Shown: positions 37,491-49,507, counted from the first letter of the stretch. The stretch is 64,000 bases of DNA from Aulostomus chinensis (GCA_037954235.1 JBBMOA010000020.1:11709677-11773676); one strand, 5' to 3'. A program made the numbers and translations. The notes: a model not told the origin generated them from the letters alone.

Positions 37491-37532
37491 GCGCGGCTCC
37501 CCTCCTGTTCATCCACCCTAAGCATTGCTGAG
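37491..37532 (+). CDS. gphn: gephyrin C4-type cassette exon, 14 residues
   Basis: Acceptor CTCTCGTGGCACCAG (pyrimidine-rich upstream) and donor GAG|GTACTC enclose 42 bases encoding ARLPSCSSTLSIAE. Mammalian gephyrin has an alternatively spliced cassette at this same site (after Lys288), which I recall as ARLPSCSSTYSVSE. Phase 0-0, so it can be used or skipped without shifting the frame. The exon lies in the flexible linker between G and E domains. That it is alternative in this species is inferred. Confidence 0.9.
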
Positions 37533-37686
37533 GTACTCCTGCATGTGTTCTAATGCATCGTTATGGCCGTCATTGTGGCGTCATCACGGCATCGCTTTCT
37601 AACCCCCTTCCTCTCCAACCTCACATCACTACCTGTCTGGCATGATTGCCTCCCACCTTGAATACCCATCCTTTGTTTGTTTGTTT

Positions 37687-37699
37687 GTGTGTGTGTGTG

Positions 37700-37760
<61 letters not shown>
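37687..37760 (+). repeat. (GT)n microsatellite downstream of cassette exon
   Basis: About 37 GT units with one GC, starting 154 bases after the donor of the 14-residue cassette. Confidence 0.95.
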
Positions 37761-37761
<1 letters not shown>

Positions 37762-38105
37762 GTCCTGCCTGCTGTGCTCCTGCTGTCTCTGTGTGATTTT
37801 TCTACCCACAATCCTTTCTGTTCCTGTGGATATGTTCTTATGTTTTTATTCCAGTTTTGTCTTTTAGGAGAATGTCCTGTTGCCCCCTTCCTCGTACTAC
37901 ACCTAACCCTCTCACACAGCCTCCAAAACAAACAAACCTTCATCACTTGGCATATTCCTCAACTACGTTTCAACCTCAGAAATGAAGTTGAAAGATGCTT
38001 GAATTATGTATTTGAATGAAAGGGATATTGCTTGAACAAACAATGTGTGTTTCTCCTCCCTCTGTGTGTACACCTCGCTTCCTTTGAATGGGCCTTTTTC
38101 ACATA

Positions 38106-38106
<1 letters not shown>

Positions 38107-38137
<31 letters not shown>
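38107..38137. repeat. (CA)n microsatellite
   Basis: About 15 uninterrupted CA units. Confidence 0.9.
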
Positions 38138-38138
<1 letters not shown>

Positions 38139-39040
38139 CAGCTTGTGAAACAATTGGTGCTGTAAGCATTTGCAGTGCCCCTGTGTTGCCCAGCGAGAAG
38201 ACATGGAATGGACATCAGAATCGATTAATTATATGTGACTAAAAATTACACAAAAAATCTCAAAGATGTTGGTAGACAACATTCACTTTAACTTAATTTC
38301 CACATGCTACATTTTGGGTTTTTTGTTCCAATTGAAAACGGGTCACAAAAGTACATTTTCCTCCAAAGTATTTGTATTCCATTGCTGTGTTTTTAGCACA
38401 GTTGCTGTCTAATACCAAAACATATCAACCCATCACCAGTGAGCTGTTTAATCCTCAAATTCATATCAAATTAACAAGTATTAATATACTGCCTATTTCC
38501 AATAACAATTAACCAATTTCTTAACTTGAGAAACCTGCATGTCTTAGATAAACTGACCTGTTGTCACAAGGAAACAAGATTAATTATTTAATCACATTTT
38601 CTGAGAGATCACGTTATTGATTGGCTTATCTCCAGATAGTGTAATTTCAAAGGTACCTACAAGTATGACTGTTTTTTTATATTTTTGCTTCCATATGTTC
38701 ATCATTTTTGAGGCATCTCAAAGATTAAAAAACATTGCAGCCTTTTTATTGTTTGATAACCATATTTAAGGGAGCTTTTACAAGTGATGGATTTTTAAAA
38801 AATATTGGCTAATATGTTTTCTTCTTAAATTCTTAAATTTGTTCAATTTTTTTGCCAGCTGTAACTTTAATTCCATTAATAGTTTGAAATCAGTTTTTTT
38901 TAAGTTTATTTGCTACATTTTATTAATTGAAAATAATTAAATCAATATACAAAGAGTAAAATGCAGTGCAATATGACAGTACTAACAGGTTACTGGAGTG
39001 TTCTTTGTGCTCATGAGGTTAGCGCAAGGCCAGACCTGAG

Positions 39041-39091
39041 GGTCTCTCTCTCTTTATTTCTCTCTCTCTCTCTGTCTCTGTCTCTCTCTTT

Positions 39092-39134
<43 letters not shown>

Positions 39135-39139
39135 ACACG
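39041..39139. repeat. compound (CT)n-(CA)n microsatellite
   Basis: A CT-rich half (39041-39094) runs into CA repeats (39095-39139) with a TA interruption. The same architecture recurs at 51335-51401. Confidence 0.92.
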
Positions 39140-39473
39140 TAGAACACACAAGCAGATAGATGTGATCACTACAGCAGTTGTTCCGAAGTGGCTCTGTTCT
39201 TCATCCATCTTCTGTTCTTCTACTTTTATGGTAGCTGTTTATAACATTTGCCACTTCTTTTACCATTTCTTTTTTGGTCAGTTGCTGAATGTGTGTATGG
39301 GGTTAGCACTGGCTTAGTCCTGAGATGAGTGAGTGTGTGTGCGTGCGTGCATGTGTGTGTGTGTGTGTGTGTGCTTTAAAATGAGCAGACCATGTTTCAA
39401 AAGCAGTACTAACTGATATGTTATTTGGATAAAGCCATGGGTGGATGTGCATGCCTGTTTCTTGCTTGTTTTT

Positions 39474-39474
<1 letters not shown>

Positions 39475-39532
<58 letters not shown>

Positions 39533-39533
39533 C

Positions 39534-39564
<31 letters not shown>

Positions 39565-39618
39565 CGCGTGTGTGTGTGTGTGTGTGTGCGCGTGTGTGGC
39601 GTGCGTGCGTGTGTGTGG
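39475..39618 (+). repeat. (GT)n/(GC) tract upstream of second cassette exon
   Basis: About 144 bases of GT with scattered GC steps, ending 36 bases before the acceptor at 39655. A shorter GT tract lies at 39333-39372. Confidence 0.93.
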
Positions 39619-39654
39619 CATGACGATGAGTGACTATCCTGTGGCTTCCCCCAG

Positions 39655-39729
39655 GCCTCAAGGAGAGAATTCAGGGCTCACCTGGATGAGGTCATCACGC
39701 TCAAGTCAAGGTACTCTACCTTGGACCAG
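39655..39729 (+). CDS. gphn: probable gephyrin cassette exon, 25 residues, unrecognised
   Basis: Acceptor CTGTGGCTTCCCCCAG and donor CAG|GTAAAC enclose 75 bases encoding ASRREFRAHLDEVITLKSRY then STLDQ. Phase 0-0 and free of stops, it fits exactly between the exons ending at Lys288 and starting at Val289, after the 14-residue cassette. The peptide is charged and could form a helix, unlike the low-complexity intron around it. I do not recall a mammalian gephyrin cassette with this sequence. Skipping or inclusion keeps the frame. No transcript evidence is available here. Confidence 0.7.
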
Positions 39730-41164
39730 GTAAACCCGCTAACCTTCTACCAACCTCTTTTCTACCGGCATGCAGGGCACTGGCATCCCACATAGCACCT
39801 GACCATGCTAGTTACATACACTGACACACGTGGACGCTGGCAGGGAGGCAGCAGAGGGACAGAGGCTAACCATTTTAGGCAACGATACACTGAAAAGCCC
39901 CCTCCTGTAGTCGAAATTCTACATCAGACCCAGTTAATGATGACTGAGCTACAGTGGGAAGTATGAAACAGATGTTAAAATCCACAACAGGCTCATTTAA
40001 CAAACTTAGACCTGGTATTAACTACGATCTGGACATCACTATGTACAGTAGATCCACACATTAGATTGCATATCAGGTACCAGGTTTATATGGGGCTAGG
40101 TCCACAAACGCACATAATAAGGGGAGGTGTGTATTGCGTAGGCCATCCAGAGCTAATTTTAGAGCTAGCCCGGTGATACACATGGCACTTTCGTAGGTTA
40201 TTATATATGTTTCCTAGCAACAAAATTCAGTTAGTTAAAGCAGCAGTTGCCCTAAAAGTTGCCCTGTGTATCACCACCTTCCCTGGTCAGCAACATTCCT
40301 CCTCATTGCTTCTCTTTCAAGATTTCCACCAGCACTCATTTTCTTCTGTTCATCACCCATCAGGTTGTTTGACTTGTGGCTAGTGTTATTTTGTTTCTGC
40401 AGAGAATGTGAGCATGTAGCTGGTTTGAGTGTCCATGTATTTGCAATCCAGCAGTCAACGCAAGCAGGAGCTTTTGCCAAACCAGAGTGTAACTCTGTCT
40501 CTTTGCCGCTGTCGCCCCCCTGCCCCAAGCTCTTGCCTTCACTCCCCAGGGAGGATATGGATTGCCATAGTAGCACTTTGTCCTGGCCTCTACCACTCTG
40601 TCGCTATCACTCCAGTGTTTTGTCCTCTGCTCCATCTCTCCCTTGCTCTGTCTAGAAAGCGAAATAAGCAAGTCTCTTTCCCTCCTCCCCATCACGGCAC
40701 CCTCCTCCTCACGGTGAACGGCTAAATCTTCCCCTTTTTGCATAATGTCTCTGACAGCTCCTTTGTTTTGCGCTGAGCTCAGCACTGTGGCGGTTGCATC
40801 CCATCATTTCCTGGAGCGTCTCCTCAGTCAACCGGTTATCGGCGCCATCAATTGATTTCCTCAAGCAGTTTGCAGCCCCCAGGACATGTGGCTCGCTATT
40901 TTGTGTGTACACTCCACAACTTACCCTCAAACTATTTGTAGCAAAATATTTAAGGGGTGATGGGGGTCCACTATTATGTGTTTTCAGGGGGCCCAAAGTA
41001 TCTAACTGCATCCCTGATGTACTAACCACCACTGGCCCATCTGCCATTGATCTATCTGGCAGATTTCCATGACAACCTGTTGTCAGGCTGTTTCTGTGGC
41101 AACGATGAATCTTGCGTGCAGGGTGATTAAGGTTTCTGGCATGGATGTTGGAACTTTGTTTATA

Positions 41165-41165
<1 letters not shown>

Positions 41166-41212
<47 letters not shown>

Positions 41213-41252
41213 CGTGTGTGTGTGTGTGCGTGTGTGTCTGCGCGCGCACGCG
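41166..41252. repeat. (GT)n joined to (CG)n tract
   Basis: About 20 GT units, then GCGCGCGCGC, more GT, then TGCGCGCGCACGCGC. It is alternating purine-pyrimidine almost throughout, hence Z-DNA-prone. Confidence 0.9.
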
Positions 41253-42443
41253 CATTTCCAGCTGTACTGCAGCATGCCATTAAGACTAGTGAAGGTGCAG
41301 ATCAAATCTTTACACGCTCACACAGATTTGTCGAGATTGGTTTTCAGGGTTTTTTATTTCTTTATTTTTGTGACAATTATGTGCGCATGTTCACATTTGC
41401 ATCCCTCATTTGAGTCCATTCTCTTCTGTCACTTCGGTCTCTCACCAGTAGCAGGGGGGCTGCAGGGTAGATTAGAAATGAGTGTGAGAATGTTTGACAG
41501 TCTGCTTTTTCCCTCCCTCCCTATGTCCAACATCCCATTTTGCTTCTACACTCACATACTCTCCTCACTTTCCTACATTGTAGCTTTTCCACTGTGTTCA
41601 TCTTCATATGCAAACTGTCCCCTTCTCCCTCTCCCCCACTGCCATGACTCTTTGATGGTACAATCTTCTCTTTGGAGCTATTTTTTTGTCATACTGAGGT
41701 CTTGTTTTCCACCCGTGTCAGTCTTAGTGTCATCACTCCACACTGCATCAAGGTTTTTAAGCTGTGTTGTAGTTCACGGTGACTGAACATTACTGAACTA
41801 GCTGCAGGACAGATAAATGATACATAAGACGTTAAAACTTGTGATTCTTGGGGTTTTGTCTTTGTGTCTAAAGAGACCAGCTAAGTAGATGTTCCTGTCA
41901 GCGAGATTGATGTAATTGTTTAGTGTGTCATTTTTAAACTTTTGTCCTCTGTTGTTCTTTTTTAACCAAGGCACACCTTATATGAAAATGTCCTAGCTGT
42001 CGACCATTAGTTTTCATATGTGCTTTTCAATGTCTGCAAGTTTGATCTGTGTCTTGCTTTAGCTGTATTTAGCTCCCTTAATCCCTACCTTTGTCTTTTT
42101 TTCTGTGTCTTCTATACTTCTTGCTCTCTGTATGAGGGCTGCACAGTTGTGGCACAAATCTCCTAACAACTACAGCTGGCGCCATCATGGAGGTCCACTG
42201 GAGAGTAGGCTGTGTAAAGAAAAACCGAGGTTGACAGCCAAATTGGCTCTACATTGATGAGTACTTCCAAAAATTGCACTTAAGCTTCAAAAATCATAAT
42301 GTAGAAATCCCATTGGTTTTCTGGCCTAGGGTAACCATTGCGATGGGTGGTTTGTTAATGGGGGTTTTGAAATCATTCTAGCAACTATCTGGTGTTCAAA
42401 AATTTCAGATGTGATCCAATCAAAATAATTGTCCTGTGAGCTT

Positions 42444-42831
42444 GGGAAGAGTAAACTAGCATGAGAAGAGTAAGCTAATTTAGGAGGAGTGAGCTAGCAT
42501 GAGAAGAGTAAGCTAATTTAGGAGGAGTGAGCTAGCATGAGAAGAGTAAGCTAATTTAGGAGGAGTAAGCTAGCATGAGAAGAGTAAGCTAATTTAGGAG
42601 GAGTAAGCTAGCATGAGAAGAGTAAGCTAATTTGGGAGGAGTAAGCTAGCATGAGAAGAGTAAGCTAATTTAGGAGGAGTAAGCTAGCATGAGAAGAGTA
42701 AGCTAGCATGAGAAGAGTAAGCTAATTTGGGAGGAGTAAGCTAGCATGAGAATAGTAAGCTAACTGAGGAGGAGTAAGCTAGCGTGAGAAGCGTAAACTA
42801 GCTTGAGCAGAGTAAACTAACTTGGGAGGAA
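42444..42831. repeat. minisatellite, 38-bp unit made of two 19-bp halves
   Basis: Half-units GCATGAGAAGAGTAAGCTA and ATTTAGGAGGAGTAAGCTA alternate about ten times. Variants have GTGAGCTA for GTAAGCTA and TTTGGG for TTTAGG. Near 42690-42720 the first half occurs twice in a row, showing unequal exchange at the 19-bp level. Both ends carry more diverged units. The direct adjacency of units without spacers rules out CRISPR. Confidence 0.93.
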
Positions 42832-43859
42832 TGCACTAAGTTCAACATACAGCTAACTTTTTGCATTGTTAGCTTGTCATTAAACACCATTTATAAAATG
42901 GATAGTTTATAGTTTGTTTTTTGATTTAATATTGTCGTGGACTGTGACCTTTCAGCAGTTTTTTAGACATTAAAGTAAAACTGTGAACAGGCCGCCTTGA
43001 ACTGCACAAAAAGCTAAAATAAAGGTCACAGTAAGTCAAACAGAGAATATAACATTAAAGGAAAGTGTATGGACAAAAGCTGTTGTAATATATCAATAAA
43101 TGGAGTGAAAGGTGCTAATGTTGTGTCCAGTTTAATGGAAATATAAAAATTTTAACTGTCTTTGACAGTTAAAAAACAATGCAACAAAAATAAGAACTTA
43201 AAGATAACAGATTGTCCACCAATGTCAATTTCAGACATTTGTGCAGTTTGACCATGTTAAGCAAAACTGTACCAAAATTTGGTTTGTTCTCCCCTGGCTA
43301 ATGCTATACCTGGTAGTTTTTACATTATCCTGCTGACAGCCAAACAAACTAAACCAGCAGAAAATAAATCATGGCCTCCTTGGTTGAAGTTATAATGACA
43401 GTTCTGAATTAACACTGGGGGTTATTTCTTTTAGCCGCAAATAACAAAAACAAGAAACACAATACATATTCAATACATAAGATATATAAATAGGTATAAT
43501 CTCAAAAAACAAATTAAAATACAGCCTGACTGATGTTGTATTTTGGAGGCTAATACTGCTATTTAAGCGTGAAAAACTTCTGATAACCAATTAGAATATT
43601 AATTAGACACAAAATTGATTACCACTGACAAAATTGTAATTTTTTAATTTTTTTTTAAAAGCAAAAAAAACAAAAAGTCATCCCCCCTCCTGAGATCTAG
43701 GGACCTCCAGCATGGCCACCACAGGATGCTATTTTGTCTCCTGAAAGCCAGCCACTCTTTCTTCTCTCTCTCTCTTCCCCTCTTCCCTCCTTATACGTCC
43801 TCAGCTCCGTCCTTGCTGCTGCTGTCCTTTGTCCTGCTAGGGTTGCTTGTTGTAGTGGA

Positions 43860-44380
43860 TGCCTGTCAGTCTCTCTTGTCTGTCTGTCCGTCCGTTCGTC
43901 TGTCTGTCTTGTCTGTCTGTAGTGTTGTGGTTGCCGGGACAGATGCACTGATGCCTGTGATTCGATGCTTTATCTCCACTAGCTCCAGTGTAGGTTGGAG
44001 GGGCTTAAAGATGATCGCAGGAGGACCTTCAGCTCTCGAGTAACTATCCCGCCCCCACCCTTCCTTGCCCTTCCCTCACCCTCCTCTGAGGAGCGCGCAA
44101 ACCAAACGCCCCGCTCTGTGTTCCCCTTCCTCCTCCTGGCTTGCCTAGCTCTCTCTCTCTTTCTCTCTCCCCCTCCCTCGCTCTCTTTCTCTCTGTCTGT
44201 TGCCCTGTTCCTGCCACGAATCTCTTTCTTGATCTGTCTGTCGTCCACACTCTTTCTCTGTCCGGTCTGTCCTTCGTCTTTCTCCCACGCACACTTTTCT
44301 GTCTCTTGTTGTTCACTTTCTCTGTCTGTCTGTCTCTTCCTCCATCTGTCTGTCTATCTCTGTTTCCGTCTCTCCGGTTA
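43860..44380. repeat. pyrimidine-rich region with (TGTC)n and (CT)n
   Basis: TCTGTCTGTCCGTCCGTTCG near 43878, CTCTCTCTCTTTCTCTC near 44150 and further TGTC runs near 44320. The sense strand is strongly C+T biased over about 500 bases. Confidence 0.75.
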
Positions 44381-47289
44381 ACATGCTCTGCTTTCAGTAG
44401 CCATGTCTGGTGTGCTGGATGTCTGTTCAGTAGATGCCATATCAGGCCGCTCTGGTGGTCTTTATTATTTTCTTTCTTCCCTCCTTTTTCTGCTATGTTT
44501 CGGCTCTGTAGTTTAGTGAAGTCTGTCTAGTCTGTGCTTCCTCTTTTTTGTTTCTGTCTTTCTTTACGGGCTGTGGGACCACGTCATGCTGATCCTCATC
44601 CTATGATCCACCCTTTGTCTCTATCTGTCTACCTGTCTCTCTTTCTCTCTCTCTCTCTCTTTCTCTATCCATCCATCCCTTCTCCTCCAACATACCACCC
44701 TAACCCACCCATGCACCCACTTTTCCCCACCTCCCATCCTTCCACCCTCTCACCTTGGCTGTTTGGTGCCCAGTGGTGTCGCAGTAGCATAGTTACGATG
44801 GCGGTGAAGGAGGGGAGGAGAGAGGAAGGGGTGGATGGGTGGGTAGAGAGACCTTCACCTTCACCATGGGTGCTTTGGTTCTCCATACACCACACACACC
44901 CAACCTATGTGTTAAAGGTTACCTAGAAGCTACATTTCCACCAAAGGAAGGGAGGATTGTTAGAACCCAGATAAGTTAAATATTACTTGGTGTTGTCAGA
45001 TACACAAGAACATTATTTACAATTAGTTATACGAATAAACACATCTGTTAAACCAGCAAGAAGGCAAAAGGAGAGCTAAACACACCCGAAAAATAATACC
45101 CATAATTGGTCGTGTAAATGGCCTGACATTCTATAAACTCTAAATTTCTATCCTAGCAACGCATACAGCCTATTTTTGTGTCACTGATATTTTGATACAC
45201 TGCCAAACATGTAGACTTACTCCAACAACTACACCCTGGGATTTTTTCCCCAAACTATTTAGCCCTCACCTTAGGCTGAGCTTTACAAAAAGCATGCTCA
45301 TACTGTGACACGGCATCTTCTACTTAGTTAATAATGCTGTACGACACCTCAACACATCAATTTCATGTTGTTTTTCTATGGAGAAATGAAAAATTTGGCA
45401 GCCATGGTGAGATTAAGCAGGACCAATCTAGACATTGCTCCTTTTGTCCTGGTCACCAGTAGTTAATGCTTTATGCTTTACTTACGTAATTTGCTGCTTG
45501 GCGGAGGAGAAATGTCCCAATTCCCTACTACATACTGACTTTAAATTGATTTTCATTACGTATCCAAGTTAAGCCAGAAAAGCTCTCACAACTGTCAGTT
45601 TGCTTGTTTTTTTTATTAATTTCAGTTGAGATGCAAGATGTAAAAAAAAAAAAAAAAACAACTCAGTTTAGATGCTTAATCCAGTCCAGAAACTACCAGG
45701 AAAAAAAGTTAAGCAGATAGTTTACCAGAGTAATTTAAATGTACAAAACAAATAGAGGTCTCCAGTATCATATTTAAAAATACAGCCACAAAAAGCTCAA
45801 TGTTGCAAAGAACTTGAGCTGATTTGTTATTTAAAAAAAAAAGAAATTTTTTTTAGGACATTAAATGCTTAAAAGGGGAAATGAAAACTCCTTCAGCAAA
45901 TAAAGGTTACAGCAAATGTTTATGTCACGTGACCGACCGGCTGTTTCCGCTGTAGTCGTTTTCGCAGAAATTCACAAAACTTCTCCTCCACTCTGGACTG
46001 CAGTGGTCGCTGGCACAGACAAACAAGCTGTAATTTTTCATAACAGCAACTGAAAGGAGTTCCTCAAGCCCTCTCTCCATTTATCACTGATAGGCAGCTT
46101 TTCTTCTTCTACTCTGTTAAAGCTACAGCTATAATCCCTGTAGCGCCATCTTCTGACAGCATTAAATAACCTATTTGATTTGCTCCAAATCAGTTGACGT
46201 AAACCCACCTTACGAAGACTTGCTTTTTTGTCAACACATCCACAGTTCCCTTCAAATTTGCTTGACAGTTAAGCAGCTAAAGGGTTTAGAACGTGTGAGC
46301 TTAATAAGAATTCTCACCTGTTTTGGCTCAAAGTTAACTATGAAAACTGTTACTTGGCATCGAAAATACTGGTATGACATAATAATTCCCACTGAATTGC
46401 GCTTTTACTCCCTTTTTCATAAGCTTCTGGAGAACACAGATGTGCATAAAATAATTAAAGCTTTTCTCTTCTTTTTGTGTGTAATCATCTAGTTGGAGAA
46501 CAGGATGAACGACATAAATGTTTCTAAAAAAAAAAATAAAAAAAAAACAGGCACGATGACAAATAGCCATAAGTGCTACTTGTAAGTAATTTGGAATAGG
46601 GACAAAAATGTAGAATTTATGGTTGTGAGCTACTAAAACTGTCCACCATGGTTGTCTTCTTATAATGATGGTTGAATTCCCCGGCTAAATATAAACAGGT
46701 ATAACTACTGTATGTTCTCTACTCACTAAGCTGTAGTCTTTGACCTGCCCTGCTCTCCTCCCCACCTTCCTGCACATTACAAGTAGTCGAGCGCTAGTGC
46801 AGCTACCACGCAACATCAGTGATTTCCAGAGAAATCTCACCATCCTGCGCCACATCTGAGCAGCCACAATCGATACTCGACACTACATTCCCACTACATT
46901 TGATGTTAGCATAGTTAAAACATCTGTTATGACCTTGTGATACAATGATGTCACTCTGTATGTTGTTGCCTTTGTCCTTATATTCTTCTTAGTGTTTGGA
47001 TCTAACAGTACTTTGTCACATGTCCGTGCATTTATCAGTGTGAATATCACCTGTGATTATATGATGTCCACAGTAAGTGATGCTAATGCTAATACAGGAG
47101 ATGCAGCCATCTCCCAACAGCAGGACAAAGTGCACAGTGTATTGTGACACGGCTTCTGGCTGTTGTATAAACAATTTTTCACCTCCAGCGTGTGAAAAGA
47201 GCAACCCGGTTGACCTGAAACTACCAAATGCTCTCTCTCCCTCTTCCTGCCCCTCGCTCTTTCTCCCCGATCACTCCCTCCATCTCTAG

Positions 47290-47332
47290 GTGCAGTCACG
47301 ATGCAGCAGCAAAGAAAATATCCTAAGATCAA
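47290..47332 (+). CDS. gphn: gephyrin exon, residues 289-302 (linker end)
   Basis: Acceptor CTCCCTCCATCTCTAG has a strong pyrimidine tract. The exon reads VQSRCSSKENILRS plus the first base of Ser303; human has ILRA. Donor A|GTGAGT. Entry is phase 0, so it can be joined to 21822, 37532 or 39729. It leads into the E domain. Confidence 0.96.
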
Positions 47333-48517
47333 GTGAGTGTCCAGTCCCCGAGTGTCAAATCTGAATGTCACTTCGAGACACAGAAATAAGTTCTAAATGT
47401 GCACGTGATGCATGATTAGTGTTTGCGGCGTTACGTTGGCATGTATGTGATGTTTTTGCCAGAGGTCGTTAAGCTTAATGTTAAACATCAGAATATGGAA
47501 ATGTATGTTTAAAGGAGAGGAAATTGGGTCAAGGGAAATCAAAGCGCAGCGCCTATTCTTTACTGTGAGGCAGAGAGACGAGGAGAGAGAGAGAGCAGAT
47601 TACACATTAGTTACACCTTGCTTTGTTCCTTTTACCTTTGGAATTATTAAAGCGGTATTATTAGAGCAACATGGCTGCTATCAAGCACCTCTATCATCCA
47701 GCTGGTTGCACCGCTTCTGCAAACAAACAAACCTATTTTTTGATCCTTCCTGTGTGTGTGTTGTTGTTGCAAGCCTGGCGCACACACACGCGCGCGTGCG
47801 CGCACACACACACACACACACAAACAAACATATATGGCAAAAAATTATTCATGTTAATCCAGTTGTCTTGGTGATACTGGCGTAGAAACACATTCGATTA
47901 CTTAAATTTATTTATATGAAATTATATGTTTCCCATTTGTGCACATCAAGTCTTGTATTTTGACGGTTTTGACAGCCACTGCTAGATTTCCATGTTTTTT
48001 TTGTTATTGTTGTTGTTGTTTTTTTTAAGGTTTTAGGTAATTTATCGGTCAAAAAGCAACTCTTAAATGTCTCTTTTGTCCCCAGAGGTAGTTAAGTGGT
48101 TCCTGCTGATGGAACCACATTCATGCCTGAGGGATTGACTCCCAGCAGAGTTCTCTCGCCTCTCCCTCCCATCACTGCTGCCTCCCTCGCAACTTTAAAA
48201 ACTGTCGAAACATAGAAGTAGAATGCTGAGAAAAGATGAGGAAAAACGTTTTAAAATGGAAAATTACAGGTTTTAATTATCAATTTTTTTTCTTTTTATT
48301 AATATTTTTAGAAAGAATTTATTTGATTATGTTGTACTTATTTAGAAGCAATGGAAAGATACATAAATAAGAAATGAAGTTCAAATGACCTTGATAATGA
48401 ATTACAAAGACACAGCAGAGATTTACCCCAGTGTGAGCTGGTCTTCTTTTACAATATGTTTCAATTTTGGGGGCATCAGTTTACTGGCCATGTTTGTGAT
48501 GTCACACCTCTCCCTAG
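47333..48517 (+). other. gphn intron, 1.2 kb
   Basis: It contains a CA/CG alternating tract at 47779-47822 and T-rich stretches (47995-48026). Nothing else is assignable. Confidence 0.85.
47779..47822. repeat. (CA)n/(CG)n alternating tract
   Basis: CACACACACGCGCGCGTGCG followed by CGCACACACACACACACA. Alternating purine-pyrimidine, Z-DNA-prone. Confidence 0.88.
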
Positions 48518-48655
48518 GTCACAGTGCAGTGGACATCACCAAGGTGGCTCGGAGGCACCGCATGTCCCCCTTCCCCCTCACCTCCATGGACAAGGCCTTC
48601 ATCACTGTGCTGGAGATGACCGCCGTCCTGGGCACTGAGATCATCAACTACAGGG
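48518..48655 (+). CDS. gphn: gephyrin exon, residues 303-349 (start of E domain)
   Basis: After completing Ser303 the exon reads HSAVDITKVARRHRMSPFPL, TSMDKAFITVLEMTAVLGTE, IINYR, plus one base of Asp349. Asp327 and Phe330, which contact the glycine receptor beta-subunit loop in mammals, are kept (MDKAF). Human has EMTPVLG where fish has EMTAVLG. Acceptor CTCTCCCTAG, donor AGGG|GTGAGC. Confidence 0.98.
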
Positions 48656-49217
48656 GTGAGCGGGACGCTACTGTGAACATTTGTGTTGTGTCAATAAATC
48701 AAACACCCGAAGATCTTAACAATCCTACTTCACACGCACAAACGTACCAAAATTAATCGGCTCCATGGCATGCTAGGACACCATTATCTCTGCTACAGAA
48801 CACTAACTGTACATGACAGCATTTGAACGATCTTCAAGTGGACATGTCACTGACTCAGCAGTCTACAGACACTGTTTATCATGACAGGAAGCAAAAATAC
48901 ACACATAAAAGTAATAATAATACGAAAAAAAATCATATTTCCCAACGAACTTTGAAATACACTGTGGCACACAGAATATTTTTTTATTTCTTTCTGAAAG
49001 AAAAATTTGATCGTTAACAGCTTTTGCTGTTATAATTTCAGCAGGAAGCTAGATTGCAATCTTCATCGTTTCTTTTTAGGTTAAAGTTTCTGTAATTGAT
49101 ATTTCATACCAACAGCAGATTCAAGGAATAAAGAAATGCCCTCAGAGGATTTTTACATTTTTTTAAGAAATAGTTTAAAATTGAGTCAACATTGAATAAA
49201 ACGTGGATCAAAATTGA

Positions 49218-49507
49218 CCCTGGACGGGTCACCAGTCCATCTCAGGGCCAACACATAGAGACAGACAACCATTCACACTCACAGTCACACCTACAGTCAA
49301 TTTAGAGTATCAATCAGCCTCGTCCCCTCTTGATGTCTTTGGACTGTGGGAGGAAGCTGGAGTACCAGAGAGAACCCACACAGGAACAGGGAGAACATGG
49401 AGACTCCACACAGAAAGATCCCGTGCTGGAGACGGGACTTGAACCAGGAACCTTCTTGCTGTGAGGCCACAGTGCTGACCACTGCTCCACTGTGCCGCCC
49501 CAATAAA
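49218..49507 (-). repeat. tRNA-headed SINE copy 3, minus strand
   Basis: Read on the minus strand it has the head GGAGCAGTGGTCAGCACTGT, a B box-like GGTTCAAGTCC, and a body nearly identical to copies 1 and 2. It stops at GACCCGTCCAGGGTC, lacking the last about 90 bases including the ATGGATGG tail. Loss of the 3' end is unusual for target-primed insertion and suggests later deletion. Confidence 0.75.

Larger units (their letters stand above)
37533..39654 (+). other. gphn intron between the two cassette exons, 2.1 kb
   Basis: It contains a GT tract (37687-37760), a (CA)n tract (38107-38137), a (CT)n/(CA)n compound tract (39041-39139) and a long GT/GC tract (39475-39618) that ends 36 bases before the next acceptor. 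38240-38990 is AT-rich and featureless. Confidence 0.85.
39730..47289 (+). other. gphn intron, 7.6 kb
   Basis: It contains the GT/CG tract at 41166-41252, the minisatellite at 42444-42831, pyrimidine-rich sequence with TGTC/CTGT and CTCT repeats at 43860-44380 and 44630-44680, and A runs at 45641-45658. 44940-47280 shows no identifiable element. Confidence 0.8.

Noticed and set aside
42444..42831. CRISPR-like regular array
   Set aside because: Units abut with no unique spacers, and the host is a vertebrate; this is a minisatellite.
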